DNA from: Clostridium pasteurianum BC1 | GTDB lineage: Bacteria > Bacillota > Clostridia > Clostridiales > Clostridiaceae | Length of the DNA: 64,000 bases | Direction: 5' to 3' | Assembly: GCF_000389635.1 (NCBI RefSeq) | Contig: NC_021182.1 | Coordinates: 2,852,001-2,916,000 of the forward strand | In this document: positions 8,699 through 18,940 of the stretch, piece after piece | Layout: the number at the start of each line of letters is the position of its first letter | Position numbering within the stretch: position 1 is the first letter of the stretch | Notes under the pieces: generated by a model | What the model saw: only the letters and a program-made list of their open reading frames with translations | Databases searched by the model: none | What the model was told of the DNA's origin: nothing | Made by a program: the position numbers and the translations under genes

Positions 8699-9460
8699 TT
8701 ATTTATTTACAGGTTTTGCATATTCAAAATTAAAAACTTTATTAGATTTAGGAATCTGTATATTATCACTTTTTTGCGGTGTGGCAACTGTATAGGCTGA
8801 AGAAGGTATATCTGGATTATTATACAATACTCCTGGAAAAACCATTTCCGAATTAAGTGTATCCTTATTCCCTATAGCCCTTATGGTAATTGTTTCATAG
8901 GGTGAAATTCTATCACTGGTTCCTATAAATATATTTGAAACGCCACCAGAAGTCTTTATGCCAGTATAAGATGTCACTCTTATATTATTTATAGAAATAG
9001 CCTCTGCTCCAGCAAAACGCAATTCATTTACTACATTAATTAAAGCTTTATCTGTAATGACACTACTTATACTGTCAATATTTGAAGAAAAGATAGTATT
9101 ATTTCTAGGTGTTATTGTTACAATAATCCCAGGGCCCTGCACATCTTCACTACCTACTAGGGCATTTAAGCTATTTAACTCATCTAACACCTGCTTATCT
9201 GCACCACTTTTAGTAGCCGCTGCATCTTGATATTGCTTTAATTTAGTTTGAAGCTCATTAACCTTTTTATTTAAATCATCCTTTTCATTTTTTAATTGTT
9301 CAACTTGTCCAGTAATCTGTGAACTATCCCCTTGAATATTTAAATTGGATTCCTGAAGACTTATTATTCTAAACTGATAAGCCAGCATAAATCCAAGTAT
9401 ACAACAGACTAATGCCACAGCTATCTGAGATTTTGCTCTATTTATATTATATCCTGTCAT
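8699..9460 (-). CDS. DUF881 family protein, first copy
   Basis: 253 residues: an N-terminal membrane anchor (about 12-30), a coiled coil (about 45-85) and an extracytoplasmic DUF881 domain with VQGPGIIVTITP and LRFAGAEAISINN. The GGAGG site before the ATG is strong. It starts 12 bases after ftsQ ends, so the two are co-transcribed. Presumed to act at the division site by context only. Confidence 0.85.
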   Translation of the reverse strand: MTGYNINRAKSQIAVALVCCILGFMLAYQFRIISLQESNLNIQGDSSQITGQVEQLKNEKDDLNKKVNELQTKLKQYQDAAATKSGADKQVLDELNSLNALVGSEDVQGPGIIVTITPRNNTIFSSNIDSISSVITDKALINVVNELRFAGAEAISINNIRVTSYTGIKTSGGVSNIFIGTSDRISPYETITIRAIGNKDTLNSEMVFPGVLYNNPDIPSSAYTVATPQKSDNIQIPKSNKVFNFEYAKPVNK

Positions 9461-9471
9461 ATTGTATCCTC

Positions 9472-10230
9472 CTATTTTTCAACAAAAAATACTGGATTTC
9501 CATTAAAACTTACATCTACATACCCCGTTGAAGCAGATAAATTTCTATCACTTATTATATTAATAGCCCTATTCAACTTTTTCTGCAAATCTTCACTTTT
9601 ACCAAGTTTAATACACATATTATTATAATAAGCCTCCAAATCCATACTGTCGGTGACATTTAATACTTTAATATTTTTACATACATCATTATCCATTATA
9701 ATGTTGGTAAGAATATTTATAGTATCAAGTTCTTTATTATCATTAAAAGGAATTACTTTCCCAACTGAAGTTTTTGATGCATCCACACCAATAATTTTTA
9801 CAAGATTCATATTATCAATATTATCTCTTACCTCAAGTACCCTTCCATCTTTATCTATAACACTAAATTTATTACCATTTTGTATATAAAATACTGCTTT
9901 TGTTTCAATTACATTTATATCCACTGCGTTTGGCAATTTCCTACTTATATCTACACTAAGTATATAGGGATTATTCAAAATATTATTTTTAATATTTGTA
10001 CTATTCATATAAAATATGTTTGTATTTTTTTGTATACCTGATTCTTTAATTATTTCATTAGAATCTATAGTTTTATTATTTAATACATTGACATACTTTA
10101 TATTAAAATATGTTAATTTTAAACATAAAGTAATAAGCACAGAAATTAGCAATATCATACTAAAAAAAACTTTTTTAATTCTTCTTTTTCTTCTTCTCTT
10201 TTCTATAAGTTCATTTTTACTTTCTTCCAT
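9472..10230 (-). CDS. ftsQ: FtsQ/DivIB cell-division protein
   Basis: 252 residues with a very basic cytoplasmic head (KRRRKRRIKK), one membrane segment (about 22-45), a POTRA domain beginning at FNIKYVNVLNN, and the FtsQ beta domain with SVDISRKLPNAVDINVIE. It bridges early and late division proteins and regulates septal wall synthesis with FtsL and FtsB/DivIC. Sequence is weakly conserved, as usual; position between ftsW and sbp supports the call. Confidence 0.88.
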   Translation of the reverse strand: MEESKNELIEKRRRKRRIKKVFFSMILLISVLITLCLKLTYFNIKYVNVLNNKTIDSNEIIKESGIQKNTNIFYMNSTNIKNNILNNPYILSVDISRKLPNAVDINVIETKAVFYIQNGNKFSVIDKDGRVLEVRDNIDNMNLVKIIGVDASKTSVGKVIPFNDNKELDTINILTNIIMDNDVCKNIKVLNVTDSMDLEAYYNNMCIKLGKSEDLQKKLNRAINIISDRNLSASTGYVDVSFNGNPVFFVEK

Positions 10231-10248
10231 ACACTCACCCGTTAGTTA

Positions 10249-10303
10249 GGCACCTGAAAATAAATAACAACACAAAACTGCAAGCTATTTTTTTGAATAT
10301 GCC
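10249..10303. repeat. Deleted derivative of the 156-bp repeat, copy G
   Basis: It keeps about 25 bases of the left end (GGCACCTGAAAATAAATAAC) and 15 of the right end (TTGAATATGCC) with the middle gone. It lies between ftsW and ftsQ inside the dcw operon. Confidence 0.7.
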
Positions 10304-10373
10304 TTATTTAATATTATAATTAATGATACCACATAACATCACCTATTTAAATAATAAAAGACATTTAAATTTA

Positions 10374-10410
10374 TAAAATTATAGCATTGCTTGTAAGCAA
10401 TGCTATAATT
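10374..10410 (-). terminator. Hairpin/terminator after ftsW
   Basis: A perfect 13-base-pair stem TATAGCATTGCTT with AAGCAATGCTATA and a two-base loop is followed on the minus strand by ATTTTATAA. It lies two bases after the ftsW stop, so ftsQ and below may depend on read-through or another promoter. Confidence 0.75.
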
Positions 10411-10411
10411 A

Positions 10412-11524
10412 CTATTTATTAGTTTGAGAAGATATATTCAGCAAAATTCCCACAGCCATCAAATTAACTACTAAAGAAGAACCTCCGTAACTGATAAAGG
10501 GAAGAGGCACCCCTGTAACTGGTATAGAACCTGTAACAACAGCTATATTTATTATAGCCTGCACAGCCAACACTGATGTAATTCCTACAGCTATTAATGT
10601 ACCGTATATATCTTTAGCATGAATTGCTATTTTAATACCTCTCTGTATTAAAATTAAAAACAGTATTATTATAAGCACGCAGCCCACAAAACCTAACTCC
10701 TCACCTATAATTGCAAAAATAAAATCATTATGAGGTTCTGGTATGTAATAAGCCTTTTGCCGTGATTGTCCAAGTCCCAGTCCCATTACTCCTCCAGAAC
10801 CCAGAGCAAGCAGTGACTGTACAAGCTGATATCCTACATTTTTAGCATCACTCCATGGATTTCTAAAGGACATAAGTCTCGCCCACCTATAGGGTTCTGC
10901 TTTGATAAATACAAAGCCTAAAGGCACAAGAGAGAAAATTATTGATCCCAGCTGCCACCCCTTTGCTCCACCTACATATATTATTATCAAGCTAACCAGC
11001 ATAATTACAGTTGCTATGCTTAAATTTTTTTCTATGTATACAAAGCCTGCAAAGAAGGCTGCTACTAGTAAATATATAACTACTGTTGGAAAAAACTTTT
11101 TGATATTTTCTCCTGTTTTTTCTATACCTTTTGCTAGTAATATTACCACAGCATATTTTGCAATTTCAGATGGCTGAAGATTACCTAAAGGTCCTAAGGG
11201 TATCCATCGTTTAGCTCCATTTACCGCAGGGCAAAAGAGAACTATTCCTAGCAAAATAACAGTTATAAGTATTATAATATTTGTTGCTCCTTTAATTTTA
11301 TGATAGTCAATTTTTTCAACAACTAACATTATAACAATACCCAAAATAGCAAAAAGTCCCTGTTTCTTTAAAAAGAACATATCATCATGAATAGTTGGAT
11401 CATTAAGTGCACTATAAGAGCTTGCACTATATACCATTACAACACCAATTGCCAAAATCAGTAAAACTGTTGCCAATAAAACAAAGTCAACCTCCACCTT
11501 TTGGAAAAATTTAGGTTTATTCAT
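10412..11524 (-). CDS. ftsW: FtsW/SpoVE-type SEDS lipid II polymerase
   Basis: A 370-residue membrane protein with about ten segments. SEDS motifs are clear: VVMVYSASSYSAL, PLGNLQPSEIAKYA, EPHNDFIFAIIGEELG and the C-terminal GVPLPFISYGGSS. Such proteins polymerise glycan strands with a cognate class B PBP; here the partner is likely SpoVD encoded upstream. In clostridia this locus is called ftsW or spoVE. The ATG at 11524 has GGAGG seven bases upstream; an in-frame extension further 5' has no such site and is rejected. Confidence 0.92.
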   Translation of the reverse strand: MNKPKFFQKVEVDFVLLATVLLILAIGVVMVYSASSYSALNDPTIHDDMFFLKKQGLFAILGIVIMLVVEKIDYHKIKGATNIIILITVILLGIVLFCPAVNGAKRWIPLGPLGNLQPSEIAKYAVVILLAKGIEKTGENIKKFFPTVVIYLLVAAFFAGFVYIEKNLSIATVIMLVSLIIIYVGGAKGWQLGSIIFSLVPLGFVFIKAEPYRWARLMSFRNPWSDAKNVGYQLVQSLLALGSGGVMGLGLGQSRQKAYYIPEPHNDFIFAIIGEELGFVGCVLIIILFLILIQRGIKIAIHAKDIYGTLIAVGITSVLAVQAIINIAVVTGSIPVTGVPLPFISYGGSSLVVNLMAVGILLNISSQTNK

Positions 11525-11698
11525 AACATACCTCCAAAAATTACTTAATACAAATAACTCAAAATAAATAGTAATAGATTTAATCAATTTACTATTTAAA
11601 AATACTATTATTGTCAAACCACCATAAGAAACATTATATTATCTGAAATTACACTACCACAAAAGTAAAGCAATTTCTAATTATTTTCTGAAAAATAC

Positions 11699-12655
11699 CT
11701 ACAATGATAAAAGTGATATCAAACATAATATAACAGTAACTATTGAGAATATAGCAACTACCTTAGTTTCATGCCATCCAAGCTGTTCAAAATGATGATG
11801 AATGGGGGCCATTTTAAACACTCTTTTCCCTGTAAGCTTAAAGGAAGTAACCTGAATAATTACTGAAGCTGCTTCCAGTACATATATCCCCCCTACTATT
11901 ATAACCACTATTGGAAATTTTAGTATGATAGCTATACCTCCTATTGCACCTCCAAGTGCCAGAGATCCTGTATCACCCATAAAAATTTGAGCAGGAAAGG
12001 TGTTATATTTTAAAAATCCCAGCAAAGCACCTGCTACGATACCACAAAATATAGCAAGCTCATAGTAATGCCATGCAAAACTAACTATTGCAAAAAATGT
12101 CATTACCAGCAATGTTACAGAGGTTGCTAGTCCATCTAATCCATCCGTCAAATTTACAGCATTGGTTATTGCAACTAAAAAGAATACTATAAAAATCATA
12201 TATACTATTGGATTCAACTGTAAAGTTGTTTTGAAAAATGGTATATATACATCTGTTCCAATATTAAGATAAGAATAGTATGCAATTATACAGGAAGCTA
12301 TAAGCTGAAGAGAAGACTTTTGTCTGGCTGTAAGTCCTTCATTTCTCTTATGTACTATTTTCAAAAAATCATCCAGGAATCCTATAATTCCAAATACTAA
12401 TAAACATATGAATGCAAATATTGTAGTTTTATTTGATAATATATTGTTCTTCATTATAAACATAGTTATAGCTGTGGTAATTATAAATATTATTCCACCC
12501 ATGGTAGGGGTTCCCGCTTTTTTTCTATGACTTTTAGGTCCTTCCTCTCTTATATTTTGTCCAAATTTTAGCTTATGAAGTACAGGTATTAAAATAGGTC
12601 CCTGTAACAAAGAAATTAAAAATGCTACTAATACAGAATATATTATTGCACTCAT
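11699..12655 (-). CDS. mraY: MraY, phospho-MurNAc-pentapeptide transferase
   Basis: 318 residues, about ten membrane segments. Diagnostic motifs are present: the Asp pair region [22 protein letters not shown], and [11 protein letters not shown]. It links UDP-MurNAc-pentapeptide to undecaprenyl phosphate, giving lipid I. AAAGGAG precedes the ATG. It follows murF and precedes ftsW. murD and murG are not in this cluster. Confidence 0.97.
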   Translation of the reverse strand: MSAIIYSVLVAFLISLLQGPILIPVLHKLKFGQNIREEGPKSHRKKAGTPTMGGIIFIITTAITMFIMKNNILSNKTTIFAFICLLVFGIIGFLDDFLKIVHKRNEGLTARQKSSLQLIASCIIAYYSYLNIGTDVYIPFFKTTLQLNPIVYMIFIVFFLVAITNAVNLTDGLDGLATSVTLLVMTFFAIVSFAWHYYELAIFCGIVAGALLGFLKYNTFPAQIFMGDTGSLALGGAIGGIAIILKFPIVVIIVGGIYVLEAASVIIQVTSFKLTGKRVFKMAPIHHHFEQLGWHETKVVAIFSIVTVILCLISLLSL

Positions 12656-12753
12656 AATTGCATCTCCTTTTCTAATTGTTTATATCTTTTAGAACATATC
12701 AGATAAAATAGTTAATCTATTAGCTACTTCTATAAAAACATTATCATAGAAAG

Positions 12754-14151
12754 CTATCTATCAATTAACTTATTACCCTTTTTCAGGTGCTCCACTATCT
12801 TTTCAAATTTCATTGCTCTGGAGGCCTTTACCAATATTACATCCTTCTTTTCAAGGAAGCTCTCTAAAAATTCAGCAGCTTCTTCTGTAGACACAAAATA
12901 TTTAATCTTTTCATTATCTTTAAAGCCTTCCTCAAAAGCAGCCTTAAATTCACCTAATACTACCAATAAATCAACCAAATTTTTTCTTGCATAGGCGCCT
13001 ATCTCTTTATGAGCATCATAGGCCCTATCACCTAATTCTCTCATAGTTCCAAATACTGCTATCTTTCTTTCCCCACTTATATTTTTTAAAACATCAATTG
13101 CTGCTATCATTGAATCTGGACTAGCATTATAGCAATCATCAACTATGGTATATTTTTCTCCTTTTACTATATCTAATCTCATAGATGTCATGTTGAGTTT
13201 TTCTATACCCTTATTCATTTCCTCATAGGTTAGTCCAAACAATTCACCACAGGCAATTACTAAAAGAGCATTGGATATATTATGTTTTCCAGGCAAATCA
13301 ATTTTAAAATCTTTAAACATAAGTTTATCATTCTTAAATATATCAAATATAACCGATGTTTCTTCCAACCTTGCATTCTCAGCTTTAACATCACAGGATG
13401 ATTCTATACCGGTTTTTATAATTTTATATATTTTATCTTCTCTAGTTACAGTGGAAAGCATATCATTATCTACATTTAAAATAAGTGTGGAATGATCATT
13501 AAAATAATCAGCTATCTCCAATTTGGCTTCAAGTATATATTCTCTTGTCTTTAAATTTTCTATATGAGATATGCCTATATTAGTAATAAGTGCAATATCA
13601 GGTCTTGCAGCCTCTACCATATTGTGAATTTCGAAAAAATTACTCATTCCCATTTCAAGTACAGCTATATCATAACTGTTGTCCAGATTGAAAATCATAA
13701 GGGGAAGACCTATTTCATTATTAAAATTCCCCTGTGTCTTAAATACCTTATATTTCTCTGACAGAATAGCGTAAGTCATATCTTTAGTAGAAGTTTTTCC
13801 TGTAGACCCTGTAATGCCAACTATTTTTATATTAAGAGTACTTCTATAAAATTCAGCCAGCTTCAGTAATGCTTTTTTAGTATTTTCTACAATTACAACA
13901 GAGGTATCTTTATTTATGTCCTGTTTTTCAAATTTTATTTCATCTACGATACAAAGAGCTGCCCCTTTTTTACTTGCTTCTACAGTAAAATTATTTGCAT
14001 TAAATTTTTCTCCCTTAATTGCAATAAAAATACTCTCTGGTTCTATTTTTCTAGTATCTATACTTATACTATTAAACAACTCCTTAGAACCTTTTATAAG
14101 TAATTTACCTTCTACTGCCTTTACAATAGAATTAAGTGATATGTATTCCAA
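12754..14151 (-). CDS. murF: MurF, UDP-MurNAc-tripeptide D-Ala-D-Ala ligase
   Basis: 465 residues with three Mur ligase domains. The ATP loop is GITGSTGKTSTKDM near residue 115, followed by TQGNFNNEIGLPL and DDCYNASPDSM. It adds D-Ala-D-Ala to complete the wall precursor. The start is TTG directly after the murE stop, with AAGGAG nine bases upstream and a normal MurF N-terminus, so the two genes are tightly coupled. Confidence 0.96.
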   Translation of the reverse strand: MEYISLNSIVKAVEGKLLIKGSKELFNSISIDTRKIEPESIFIAIKGEKFNANNFTVEASKKGAALCIVDEIKFEKQDINKDTSVVIVENTKKALLKLAEFYRSTLNIKIVGITGSTGKTSTKDMTYAILSEKYKVFKTQGNFNNEIGLPLMIFNLDNSYDIAVLEMGMSNFFEIHNMVEAARPDIALITNIGISHIENLKTREYILEAKLEIADYFNDHSTLILNVDNDMLSTVTREDKIYKIIKTGIESSCDVKAENARLEETSVIFDIFKNDKLMFKDFKIDLPGKHNISNALLVIACGELFGLTYEEMNKGIEKLNMTSMRLDIVKGEKYTIVDDCYNASPDSMIAAIDVLKNISGERKIAVFGTMRELGDRAYDAHKEIGAYARKNLVDLLVVLGEFKAAFEEGFKDNEKIKYFVSTEEAAEFLESFLEKKDVILVKASRAMKFEKIVEHLKKGNKLIDR

Positions 14152-15600
14152 TTAAAACAGCTCCTTTATAATTTCAGCAATAATTTCTCTTTCATCGAAG
14201 TGAATTGTACCTTCTTTTAAAACCTGGTAATCTTCATGTCCTTTTCCTGCAATCACTATTACATCATCTTTTTTTGCTATGGAAATTGCTTTTTTAATTG
14301 CTTCTCTTCTGTTTTCCACAGTTATGTAATTTTCCTTATTAATACCCTTAACTATCTCATTAATTATAGCCATTGGCTCTTCAGTTCTAGGATTATCAGA
14401 AGTTATTATGGCCATATCACTCATTTTAGCCCCAATATCCCCCATTATAGGTCTTTTAGTCCTATCTCTGTCTCCACCACAACCAAACACACTGATAAGT
14501 CTTCCTTTTGTAAATTCTCTAGCTGTTTTAAGTATATTCATAAGACTATCTGGAGTATGTGCATAATCTACAATTATATCAAAACCTAAATTTAAATTTG
14601 TTTCAACAGCTTCACATCTTCCTGGTACTGCCTTTAATGCTTCCAGCCCTAATTTTATCTGTTTCAAGGTTAATCCTTCTGAAATGCATGCTGCAGCACT
14701 TCCAAGTGCGTTAGATATATTATATCTTCCTGGAATATTTAAACTTACAGGAACACTTTCCTGTAGATAATTCAAGTGGAAATCTATGCCTCTAGAATGC
14801 ATCTTTATGTTTTTTGCCCCTACGTTTTCAGCCTCTTTAAAACCATAGGTTATTTTATTGCCGTCTAAATCATCATAAACCTTTTTTCCATAATCATCGT
14901 CCATGTTTATTATAGAATTCTCACTATTTTTAAATAGAATAAGCTTAGCATTATAATAATTTTCAAAGGTCTTATGAAAATCCAAATGATCTCTTGTCAA
15001 ATTAGTGAATATGCCCTCATTAAATTTTATTCCATAAACTCTATCCAAATATAAGGAATGGGAAGAAACCTCCATTACACAATATTGAACTCCACTACTA
15101 ACCATTTCTTTAAAAAGCTGATGTAGTTCCAAAGACTCTGGTGTGGTTCTATGAGTTAATATTTTTTTATCTCCAATATAATTGGCAATAGTACCTATAA
15201 GACCAACCTTATAGCCGCACTCTTCTAAAATAGCTTTAATCATATATGTAGATGTAGTTTTGCCATTAGTTCCAGTTATCCCAATCATCTTTAATTTTTT
15301 ATGAGTATTACCATAAAAATTAGCCGCTGCCAGCGCCAATGCCCTTCTGCTGTTTTCTACCTGAAGCACAGTGCAATCTGGTAAACTTTCTGGTACCTTT
15401 GTGCAAATTATAACTGATGCCCCACTATTTACTGCGCTATCAATATATTTATGGCCATCTGTACTAAAACCCTCTATACAAACAAATAAGTCCTTATTAG
15501 TTATATTCCTAGAATCATATTCTATCTTATTGACACCTAAATTAATATCGCCCTTTATAATCTTGTATTTAATGCCTTCAAGTATGATCTTTAATTCCAT
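14152..15600 (-). CDS. murE: MurE, UDP-MurNAc-L-Ala-D-Glu ligase adding the third residue
   Basis: 482 residues. The ATP loop is [14 protein letters not shown], and the central and C-terminal domains carry [19 protein letters not shown] and the DNPRTEEP motif. DNPR at that position is typical of enzymes that use meso-diaminopimelate. The product feeds MurF. It starts the second half of the dcw cluster: a hairpin lies between it and spoVD, so a separate promoter upstream is possible, but I could not define one. Confidence 0.96.
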   Translation of the reverse strand: MELKIILEGIKYKIIKGDINLGVNKIEYDSRNITNKDLFVCIEGFSTDGHKYIDSAVNSGASVIICTKVPESLPDCTVLQVENSRRALALAAANFYGNTHKKLKMIGITGTNGKTTSTYMIKAILEECGYKVGLIGTIANYIGDKKILTHRTTPESLELHQLFKEMVSSGVQYCVMEVSSHSLYLDRVYGIKFNEGIFTNLTRDHLDFHKTFENYYNAKLILFKNSENSIINMDDDYGKKVYDDLDGNKITYGFKEAENVGAKNIKMHSRGIDFHLNYLQESVPVSLNIPGRYNISNALGSAAACISEGLTLKQIKLGLEALKAVPGRCEAVETNLNLGFDIIVDYAHTPDSLMNILKTAREFTKGRLISVFGCGGDRDRTKRPIMGDIGAKMSDMAIITSDNPRTEEPMAIINEIVKGINKENYITVENRREAIKKAISIAKKDDVIVIAGKGHEDYQVLKEGTIHFDEREIIAEIIKELF

Positions 15601-15857
15601 AATATCCCTTCCTCTTTAACTTCAATTTTTAATATGCAATTTATATAAATATTAAATCACAAATTTCTTTATATTTTATTATTGCCAATTAATTACAATA
15701 TAATTATCTCACAAAAAATATATTTGATAAAAGAAATGTACCATAATATAGTAAAAATTTCACATTGAAACCACTATAAATGTTTAATGAAAATTAATTT
15801 ACAGTTTTTTGTGGTTTAATCACAATGTCAATTAAAATTATAAATTGAAGTTATTTA
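15601..15857. other. AT-rich gap upstream of murE, no gene
   Basis: No open frame of note on either strand. It contains an A/T-rich stretch that may hold a murE promoter, but no clear pair of promoter hexamers was identified. Confidence 0.4.
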
Positions 15858-15902
15858 GGCTTATTCAAATAAATACTAAGTAGTTATTTATTTGAATATG
15901 CC
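15858..15902. repeat. Palindromic remnant of the repeat family, copy H
   Basis: Two right ends of the repeat face each other: GGCTTATTCAAATAAATA, nine bases, then TATTTATTTGAATATGCC. The whole forms a hairpin of about 17 pairs. It lies between spoVD and murE. Confidence 0.7.
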
Positions 15903-15910
15903 TTAAATAA

Positions 15911-15937
15911 GCACAATACTTTTTTAAAGTATTGTGC
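15911..15937 (-). terminator. Hairpin/terminator after spoVD
   Basis: Perfect 12-base-pair stem GCACAATACTTT with AAAGTATTGTGC, three-base loop, followed on minus by TTATTTAAG. The T-tract is interrupted, so termination may be partial. Confidence 0.7.
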
Positions 15938-15978
15938 TGTTTATAAAATTTCTGTAATTTATTATTTTTTCTGCTTCA

Positions 15979-18171
15979 TTAATCTCCTATGTTTTCTAAA
16001 TCCAAATTTACTGTAGTTCCCCTTTGAACCTTAGTTCCTTCTACTATATCCTGGTCAGATACCATACCATCCCCATCAAAATTTGCCTTAAGTCCTAGAG
16101 CTTCAAGCATCTGTGAAGCCTTTTGTTTGCTTAGACCATCCAAATCTGGTACTTCTACATCATTACTATTATAGTTTGCACTACCTCCAGTGTAAAGTAT
16201 TACTTTCGTACCCTCTTTAACCGTTGCACCTGGCAGAGGTGTAATATTGGTTACATAGCCACCATTTTGATCGGCGTCAAAAGCCAAATTATTATCCTTT
16301 AACAATTTCTGTGCATCCGCCAATTTCATACCTCTTACATTTGGTACTACTACATCATTTAACATACTCTTTTCAACATCGCCACTAGGTGCATCTGCCT
16401 TTATATTGAGATAATTAAATATATCACTAAACATCTGTTTTGCAACTGGAGTAGCTATTTGTCCCGCATAATAATTTGAAGGATCTGGCTCATCAATAGA
16501 TATCATAACAGTAACCTGTGGATCATTTGCTGGTGCCATTCCCGCAAAGGACGCCACATATTTCCCTGACTCATAGCCACCACCATTTGGATTAGGTTTT
16601 TGTGCTGTTCCAGTTTTTCCTGCTATATGATATCCGTCTATAAAAGCTTTTTTTCCACCACCATCAGATATTACTTGTTCAAGATATCCTCTAAGCTCTT
16701 TTGCCACATTTTCATCCATTATCTTTTTAGTACCATAATCATCGTAATTTTTATCGACAATTTCTTTATTATTTGAATCATAATGAACTATTTTTTTCAT
16801 TACATGTGGTTTTACCCATACTCCATTATTGGCTACAGCATCAAAGGCACTTAAATATTGAACCATGGAAACTGTATTAGCCTGGCCAAAAGCAATAGTA
16901 GCTACATCTACAGGGCTTATTTTATTTGTAGGCTTAATTATGCCCTTTGCTTCTCCTGGTAAATCAATACCCGTCTTCTGTCCAAATCCAAAGTCATTTA
17001 TCCATTTATTAAGGTTAGCAGCACCAAGTCTTTGCCCTAATGCGGCAAAACCTACGTTGCAGGAATTTTTTATTATATCCACGAAGCTCTCCTGCCCATG
17101 ACCTGTGCGCTTCCAGCAATGTATTATTTTTTTTGCAATGGTAATACTTCCAGTACAATTAAACTGATCTGTTGCTTTCACTACCTTTTCTTCCATAGCT
17201 GCAGTTGCAGTTATAACTTTAAAAATTGATCCTGGTTCATAAGCATCATTAACTGCTCTGTTCCTCCACTCACTTTGAAGCTCATTAAAACTTTTACCCT
17301 TTTGCCATGGATCGTTTGGATTATAGTCTGGCTTGTTTACCATTGCTAAAATTTCTCCATTTTTGGGATTAGCAACCACAATGGAAACCGCTTTTGCTTT
17401 ATTATCACTAAGTGCCTGTTCTGCGTTCTTCTCTGCAAATTCTTGAATATTTTCATCAATAGTAAGTACTACATCTTTACCATTAACAGGCTTTGTATAA
17501 TCTGAAATGGTATAGGGTAAATTTGAACTATTTCTACCTATTTCAGCAATTCTTTTTCCTGGAGTTCCAGATAAATAGTTGTCATATTCAAGCTCAACTC
17601 CAGTTAATCCTTTACCATCAGAATTAGTGTGTCCCAGCACCTGAGCCAGAAAATTATTATTTACATAATATCTTTTTGTATCTGGAGAAACTATAATACC
17701 ATTGACCTTTAATTGAGATACCTTATCCGCCACACTCTTTTCAACCCTTCTAATTAGAGTTGCAGAGCCTGCCGGACTTCCATTGGGAAGTTTATAATTC
17801 AACAATTTGCTTACATCTTCTGGCTTCATCCCTGTGTCCTCTGCCAATTTTTGAGCTAAGGTATTCATGTCCATTTTCTTAGTGCTATTTAAATCAGTTC
17901 TTATAGTACTTAAATCCAAATCAATTCTATAAACATTTCCACTAACCGCTAGTTCTTGTCCATTTCTATCAAGTATTCTTCCTCTTTTAGCAGATATTTT
18001 TACTTCGCTTGTCCACTGATCAATAGCCATTTTCTTGTATTTTGGCGACAAAATAACATTAACTTTAAATAATCTGCAAATAAGTAAAGAAAATATTAAA
18101 ATAAAAATAAGTAATACAAAAAACAACCTATTCTTTATTATTACATTATCTCTGTACATTTTTTTACCCAA
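15979..18171 (-). CDS. spoVD: SpoVD-type class B penicillin-binding protein with two PASTA domains
   Basis: 730 residues: a single N-terminal membrane anchor, the PBP dimerisation domain (about 55-220), a transpeptidase domain with the active serine in EPGSIFKVITA, the SCN motif and KTGTAQKP, and two C-terminal PASTA domains starting VVVPNVRGMKLADAQKLL and VEVPDLDGLSKQKASQML. It cross-links peptidoglycan, in Bacillus the spore cortex, together with a SEDS partner. In clostridia this locus may serve both spore wall and division. The TTG start has GGAGG nine bases upstream. No separate pbpB/ftsI copy is in the cluster. Confidence 0.94.
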   Translation of the reverse strand: MGKKMYRDNVIIKNRLFFVLLIFILIFSLLICRLFKVNVILSPKYKKMAIDQWTSEVKISAKRGRILDRNGQELAVSGNVYRIDLDLSTIRTDLNSTKKMDMNTLAQKLAEDTGMKPEDVSKLLNYKLPNGSPAGSATLIRRVEKSVADKVSQLKVNGIIVSPDTKRYYVNNNFLAQVLGHTNSDGKGLTGVELEYDNYLSGTPGKRIAEIGRNSSNLPYTISDYTKPVNGKDVVLTIDENIQEFAEKNAEQALSDNKAKAVSIVVANPKNGEILAMVNKPDYNPNDPWQKGKSFNELQSEWRNRAVNDAYEPGSIFKVITATAAMEEKVVKATDQFNCTGSITIAKKIIHCWKRTGHGQESFVDIIKNSCNVGFAALGQRLGAANLNKWINDFGFGQKTGIDLPGEAKGIIKPTNKISPVDVATIAFGQANTVSMVQYLSAFDAVANNGVWVKPHVMKKIVHYDSNNKEIVDKNYDDYGTKKIMDENVAKELRGYLEQVISDGGGKKAFIDGYHIAGKTGTAQKPNPNGGGYESGKYVASFAGMAPANDPQVTVMISIDEPDPSNYYAGQIATPVAKQMFSDIFNYLNIKADAPSGDVEKSMLNDVVVPNVRGMKLADAQKLLKDNNLAFDADQNGGYVTNITPLPGATVKEGTKVILYTGGSANYNSNDVEVPDLDGLSKQKASQMLEALGLKANFDGDGMVSDQDIVEGTKVQRGTTVNLDLENIGD

Positions 18172-18387
18172 ACTAAGATACCTCCATTACACTAACAATT
18201 TTTCATGATTAGTAATAATTATTAGATATCCTAGTAAAATATAACTAGAAATTTATTAATTATATGTATACAATAATTATCTTTACTGTTAAAGCATCTA
18301 TTTTAATTAAATATTATTTTATCAACTATTATTATTGAAATGTATAATTTCAATTGAAACTTGTAAAACAACTAAAGCTAGTTGAAA

Positions 18388-18885
18388 TTAAAAAAGCTTA
18401 TCTTTTATTATCTGAAAGACTGATTCATGTTTTTTGTCATTAACTACATTTTTATCAGTTTTAATAGTTGTCCTATCATAATCCACCTGAACCGCCTGAC
18501 TTTTATCAGGTTGTACCATATTCATTTTAGAGGCTTTAGCCTCTATATTCTGTATCTGATTATATTGCATCAGCTGTAATTTTAAGCTTTCATTGGCTTT
18601 AGCGGCATTGTTATTTTGAATAGTAGCAATTGATAATTTATTCTCCATATTATATATAGTAGAATACCTATAAACTACGCTGAAACCTATGGTAAAGGTT
18701 AATGCTATACCAATCATTACTTTGGCTTGATTTCTAAGTTTAGACTGTTTTAATCTTCTTAGCTTTTCATTTTCCTCCTGCTTTAACCTACGCCTGTCAT
18801 CTTCTCTGTGAGGTTTTCTCTCTGGTGCCAATGCAGTATTTCCATTACTTATGTAGTTTTTTTCTGTTACTATCACTTTATTCAC
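18388..18885 (-). CDS. ftsL: FtsL-like cell-division protein
   Basis: 165 residues: a long, very basic cytoplasmic part (residues 1-54, rich in Arg and Lys), one membrane helix (about 55-76) and an extracytoplasmic coiled coil (about 78-120) with a charged tail. Topology and position between rsmH and spoVD identify it as FtsL, whose sequence is poorly conserved. It should form a complex with FtsQ/DivIB and activate septal synthesis. The downstream gap of 216 bases to spoVD is AT-rich and may hold a promoter. Confidence 0.75.
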   Translation of the reverse strand: MNKVIVTEKNYISNGNTALAPERKPHREDDRRRLKQEENEKLRRLKQSKLRNQAKVMIGIALTFTIGFSVVYRYSTIYNMENKLSIATIQNNNAAKANESLKLQLMQYNQIQNIEAKASKMNMVQPDKSQAVQVDYDRTTIKTDKNVVNDKKHESVFQIIKDKLF

Positions 18886-18940
18886 CCCTATAAATTATTT
18901 GAAATATATTTGATTTATTATTATTTTAGTTTATATAAAA

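Noticed and set aside
18172-18387. A sigma-E promoter before spoVD
   Set aside because: CATATAAT resembles a sigma-E -10 element, but no convincing -35 lies at the right distance.
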